Assembly: GCA_002391465.1 (NCBI GenBank) | Contig: DGFC01000122.1 | Coordinates: forward strand, 1 to 8,259 | Length of the DNA: 8,259 nucleotides | Source: Firmicutes bacterium UBA3910 | GTDB lineage: Bacteria; Bacillota; Limnochordia; Darwinibacteriales; Darwinibacteriaceae | Reading direction: 5' to 3' | Shown here: piece by piece, positions 6,584 through 8,259 of the stretch | Position numbering within the stretch: position 1 is the stretch's first letter | How the letters are laid out: every line of letters starts with the position of its first letter | The notes under the pieces: generated by a model | Told to the model about the DNA's origin: nothing | Seen by the model: only the letters and a program-made list of their open reading frames with translations | The model's database searches: none | Translations under genes and position numbers: made by a program

Positions 6584-6637
6584 CCAAGGCCTTGATCCGC
6601 GTAGTATGTATGTACAAGGTGTGGACCGGTACCTTGG
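6584..6637. repeat. Nested inverted repeats CCAAGG/CCTTG...CAAGG/CCTTGG
   Basis: CCAAGG at 6584-6589 is immediately followed by CCTTG at 6590-6594, together forming a palindrome. Further on come CAAGG at 6615-6619 and CCTTGG at 6632-6637. The inner pair (CCTTG with CAAGG) and outer pair (CCAAGG with CCTTGG) could form stacked stems in RNA. An ACCGGT palindrome lies between the last two arms. The stems are only 5-6 bp, so this is weak evidence for a real structure. Confidence 0.35.
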
Positions 6638-6652
6638 ACTGAAACGGGGTCA

Positions 6653-6721
6653 ATGAAGGTCAGTCTCTGGGTTGGCAATTTCTTGAAATGGGAAGACAAC
6701 TATGTTAGGTTTAAGTTATAA
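6653..6721 (+). pseudogene. Possible N-terminal remnant of an Imm22-like immunity protein
   Basis: A 22-residue frame starting MKVSLWVGNF and ending YVRFKL-stop resembles the opening of Imm22-type immunity proteins, which often begin with a phrase like VSLWIGNFKSEEEL...Y. Only the first 10 or so residues support this, and the match is from memory. GGGG three bases before the ATG is a poor ribosome binding site. If the likeness is real, the rest of the gene has been deleted and replaced by the glucokinase promoter region. Chance similarity is a serious alternative. Confidence 0.25.
6683..6711 (+). promoter_or_regulatory. Weak candidate promoter for the glucokinase gene
   Basis: TTGAAA at 6683-6688 matches five of six bases of the -35 consensus TTGACA. 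With a 17-nt spacer it is followed by TAGGTT at 6706-6711, a poor -10 that keeps only the TA start and final T. It sits about 40 bases upstream of the glucokinase start, at a suitable distance. AT-rich GATAAATAT further down (about 6726-6734) could be an alternative -10 element. Confidence 0.3.
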
Positions 6722-6751
6722 GTAGCGATAAATATTGTGAGGTGTTGAAAC

Positions 6752-7666
6752 ATGAAATACGCGGTAGGTGTAGACTTAGGTGGGACTGGCATTAAGATCG
6801 CCCTTTTTACCGCAGAGGGCGAGATCGTAAAGTCCAGCGAGATCAAGACCAGGGTGGAGGATGGCGGAAAACATATTCTCCCCGATATTGCCAATGAAAT
6901 TCGCTCCCTCCTGGCTGAAGCAGGTCTCTCCAGTGAACAGATCCTAGGCGTCGGCGTAGGAGTACCCGGGCCCGTAGTGGACGGGCGTACCGTTTTGAGC
7001 TGCGTCAATCTAGGCTGGGGTGAAACAGATGTGGCCAGTTACATAGAGGGGGAACTGGGTCTTAATTGCAAAATTGGCAATGACGCTAACGTAGCTGCTT
7101 TGGGTGAGGCTTGGAAAGGAGCCTCCAGAGATACCCACTCCTCGGTGATGATTACCATTGGAACCGGGATTGGCGGTGGCGTGATTATCGGTGGGGAAAT
7201 TGTCACCGGCTTTCTAGGCGGCGGCGGAGAAATCGGTCATGCACCCATCCATCCTGAAGTAGAAGGCCGGGTGTGCGGTTGCGGTAAGGTTAATTGTCTT
7301 GAACTTTTCGCCTCTGCCCCTAACGTGGCAGCAAACTACCTCGCCGTAACCGGGAAGGAAATGAGCTGTGAAGAGATTTTTAATGCCGCTAAAGCAGGCG
7401 AAGAAGCGGCTTCCAAGGTTGTTGACGATATGCAGCAATTACTGGGTAAAGCCTGCGCCTTTATCGGCTGCGTAGTCAACCCGGAAGTATTCGTTATTGG
7501 CGGCGGTGTATCCCAAGCGGGCACCTTTTTGACCGGTAAGATTCAGGAATACTACGATCACTACATCTTTCCATCCATCAAAGGTGCACGTATTATCCTG
7601 GCCGAACTGGGTAACGACGCCGGCGTATACGGTGCAGCCAAGCTGGCATTAGATGAATGGAGCTAA
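6752..7666 (+). CDS. glkA: ROK family glucokinase
   Basis: This cytoplasmic sugar kinase of 304 residues probably phosphorylates glucose with ATP to give glucose 6-phosphate for glycolysis. It has the ASKHA/ROK layout: phosphate-1 loop DLGGTGIK (8-15), GVGVGVPGPVV (66-76), catalytic Asp111 in IGNDANVAALGE (108-119), phosphate-2 TIGTGIGGGVI (135-145), sugar-contacting EIGH (160-163), the zinc site H163 with C175, C177 and C182 (CGCGKVNCLE), and the adenosine loop VIGGGVSQAG (248-257). The Gly commonly before the last Cys of the zinc motif is Asn181 here, but all metal ligands are present. ATG is preceded by GAGGTG at a seven-base spacing. It is followed by a strong terminator and so is probably transcribed alone. 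Other ROK sugars such as mannose or N-acetylmannosamine are possible. There is no DNA-binding domain, so it is not a ROK repressor. Confidence 0.93.
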   Translation: MKYAVGVDLGGTGIKIALFTAEGEIVKSSEIKTRVEDGGKHILPDIANEIRSLLAEAGLSSEQILGVGVGVPGPVVDGRTVLSCVNLGWGETDVASYIEGELGLNCKIGNDANVAALGEAWKGASRDTHSSVMITIGTGIGGGVIIGGEIVTGFLGGGGEIGHAPIHPEVEGRVCGCGKVNCLELFASAPNVAANYLAVTGKEMSCEEIFNAAKAGEEAASKVVDDMQQLLGKACAFIGCVVNPEVFVIGGGVSQAGTFLTGKIQEYYDHYIFPSIKGARIILAELGNDAGVYGAAKLALDEWS

Positions 7667-7689
7667 AGATATCATAGGTTCCTTCTATT

Positions 7690-7737
7690 ATCTGGCCTGG
7701 GGGACAGCTAGTCTGTTCCGGAGGCCAGATGTTTTCT
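7690..7737 (+). terminator. Rho-independent terminator after the glucokinase gene
   Basis: A perfect 9-bp outer stem (atctggcct 7690-7698 with aggccagat 7722-7730) is followed by a small GG/GG internal loop. A 7-bp inner stem (7701-7707 with 7713-7719, one G-T wobble) then closes a 5-nt loop, ctagt. The U-rich tail GTTTTCT (7731-7737) follows at once. It begins 23 bases after the glucokinase stop. Confidence 0.88.
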
Positions 7738-7760
7738 AATTAGAAAGGATAAGACTTCCC

Positions 7761-8240
7761 ATGGAGCTTAGGCTGCGTAAGGTAACTCCTGACAACTGGC
7801 GAGAGATCAAGGTAGAAGTGAGGAAAGAACAGAAGGGTTCAGTCGCTTCTTACATTACAACCTTAGCCAGAGCGTATGTCTACCAGGACAGTAGCAGCAT
7901 CGTCTATGCTGTGTACTTAGGTGATACGCCAGTCGGGGTTTTAATGCAGCGTGATTACTATGATCCCGACTCCGGTCTGATCTGTATCCTCGATCAGTTC
8001 TTCATTGAGGGCTCTTTCCAGGGTATGGGTTACGGCCGGGCGGCGCTTGAGTTATGGTTGACAGGGATAAAGCGACAAAACCGTTATAGGGCGGTGGAGT
8101 TGTGTTTCGTGGCCCAACATTCTAGCCTGCAAGTTTTCTACGAGAAGTTGGGTTTTAGGCGAAAACTCGAGGCGGATGACGGGGATGAGCTGGTTATGGC
8201 ACTGCCCCTGGTTAAGGAGGACGAGTATGAGAGCGTATGA
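7761..8240 (+). CDS. GNAT N-acetyltransferase, BltD/SpeG-like (possible polyamine acetyltransferase)
   Basis: This 159-residue GNAT enzyme resembles, by its N-terminal phrase, the BltD/PaiA/SpeG group that acetylates spermidine and related polyamines. LRKVTPDNWREIKVEVRKEQ...VASYITTLARAYVY (5-41) matches the group's usual VT..NW......V...Q..FVA.N..SLA.AY. pattern. The acetyl-CoA loop is FQGMGYGRAALELWL (86-100; Q87-G-M-G-Y-G92). The C-terminal LQVFYEKLGFRR (123-134) carries the conserved Tyr127 and LGF of motif B. The start is ATG at 7761 with AAAGGA at 7744-7749, a rather long 11-base spacing. It follows the glucokinase terminator. Its last 14 bases overlap the start of the next gene, so the two are probably translationally coupled. 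The acceptor is inferred only from group likeness. Confidence 0.85.
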   Translation: MELRLRKVTPDNWREIKVEVRKEQKGSVASYITTLARAYVYQDSSSIVYAVYLGDTPVGVLMQRDYYDPDSGLICILDQFFIEGSFQGMGYGRAALELWLTGIKRQNRYRAVELCFVAQHSSLQVFYEKLGFRRKLEADDGDELVMALPLVKEDEYESV

Positions 8241-8259
8241 GAGGTTGCTGAAGTACACA
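8227..8259 (+). CDS. Probable M20 family peptidase (peptidase T-like), first 11 codons only
   Basis: ATG at 8227 follows an ideal AAGGAGG (8214-8220) with six-base spacing, inside the end of the GNAT gene. The 11 residues before the window ends, MRAYERLLKYT, match the usual opening of peptidase T-like M20 tripeptidases (M.AYERLLKYV...). Those are cytoplasmic zinc aminopeptidases that remove N-terminal residues from tripeptides. The start call is strong. The product name rests on only 11 residues. Confidence 0.55.
   Translation, partial: MRAYERLLKYT

Larger units (their letters stand above)
6507..6751. other. Intergenic region with repeats and a possible gene remnant
   Basis: These 245 nt separate the DUF6624 gene from the glucokinase gene. 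I see no full-length gene, RNA gene or clear terminator. The stretch holds nested inverted repeats (6584-6637), a 22-codon reading frame resembling the start of an immunity protein (6653-6721), and weak promoter-like elements before the glucokinase gene. Base composition becomes more AT-rich towards 6700-6750, as expected for a promoter. Confidence 0.6.

Noticed and set aside
1..8259. CRISPR array, tRNA or rRNA genes, insertion sequence, group II intron or prophage parts
   Set aside because: No regularly spaced repeats, cloverleaf or rRNA-like stretches, transposase or reverse transcriptase motifs, or terminal inverted repeats with target duplications were seen on either strand by eye.

Overview
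The window looks like chromosomal DNA from a Bacillota (Firmicutes) bacterium, probably an anaerobic clostridial or Limnochordia-like lineage. The evidence is strong AGGAGG-type ribosome binding sites with 6-7 nt spacing, frequent GTG/TTG starts, tightly packed co-directional genes, and families common in that phylum (ABC-2 exporters, an orphan ECF S component, GNATs, DUF4256, a ROK glucokinase). The lineage call is an inference from these traits. No search was run.

Layout. (1) 1-1259 (+): the 3' end of an ABC exporter ATPase, translationally coupled to its six-helix permease. A hairpin at 1265-1300 separates it from the next block. (2) 1304-3579 (-): a former operon of ABC ATPase, ABC-2 permease and DUF4256 protein. 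The ATPase has two in-frame stops, one inside the ABC signature. The permease is open. The DUF4256 gene carries two frameshifts that cancel out. (3) 3713-4240 (+): a divergently transcribed GNAT acetyltransferase gene with three in-frame stops but a recognisable frame from end to end. (4) 4225-6506 (+): a VOC-fold protein, an ECF transporter S component, a GNAT acetyltransferase and a DUF6624 protein, all in one direction and probably largely co-transcribed. (5) 6507-6751: a 245-nt gap with nested inverted repeats and a possible immunity-protein (Imm22-like) remnant. (6) 6752-7666 (+): a ROK-family glucokinase, followed by a strong Rho-independent terminator. (7) 7761-8259 (+): a BltD/SpeG-like GNAT overlapping the first 11 codons of a probable M20-family peptidase (peptidase T-like).

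The main story is gene decay. Three of four consecutive genes between about 1.3 and 4.2 kb are broken, yet each is nearly full length with family motifs still readable, so inactivation looks recent. The permease left in the middle has lost its ATPase partner. The flanking genes appear intact. I found no convincing new multi-gene system, CRISPR array, tRNA, rRNA or insertion sequence. The leads most worth a second look are the decay cluster, the signature-motif stop in the ATPase, and the short remnant upstream of the glucokinase gene.
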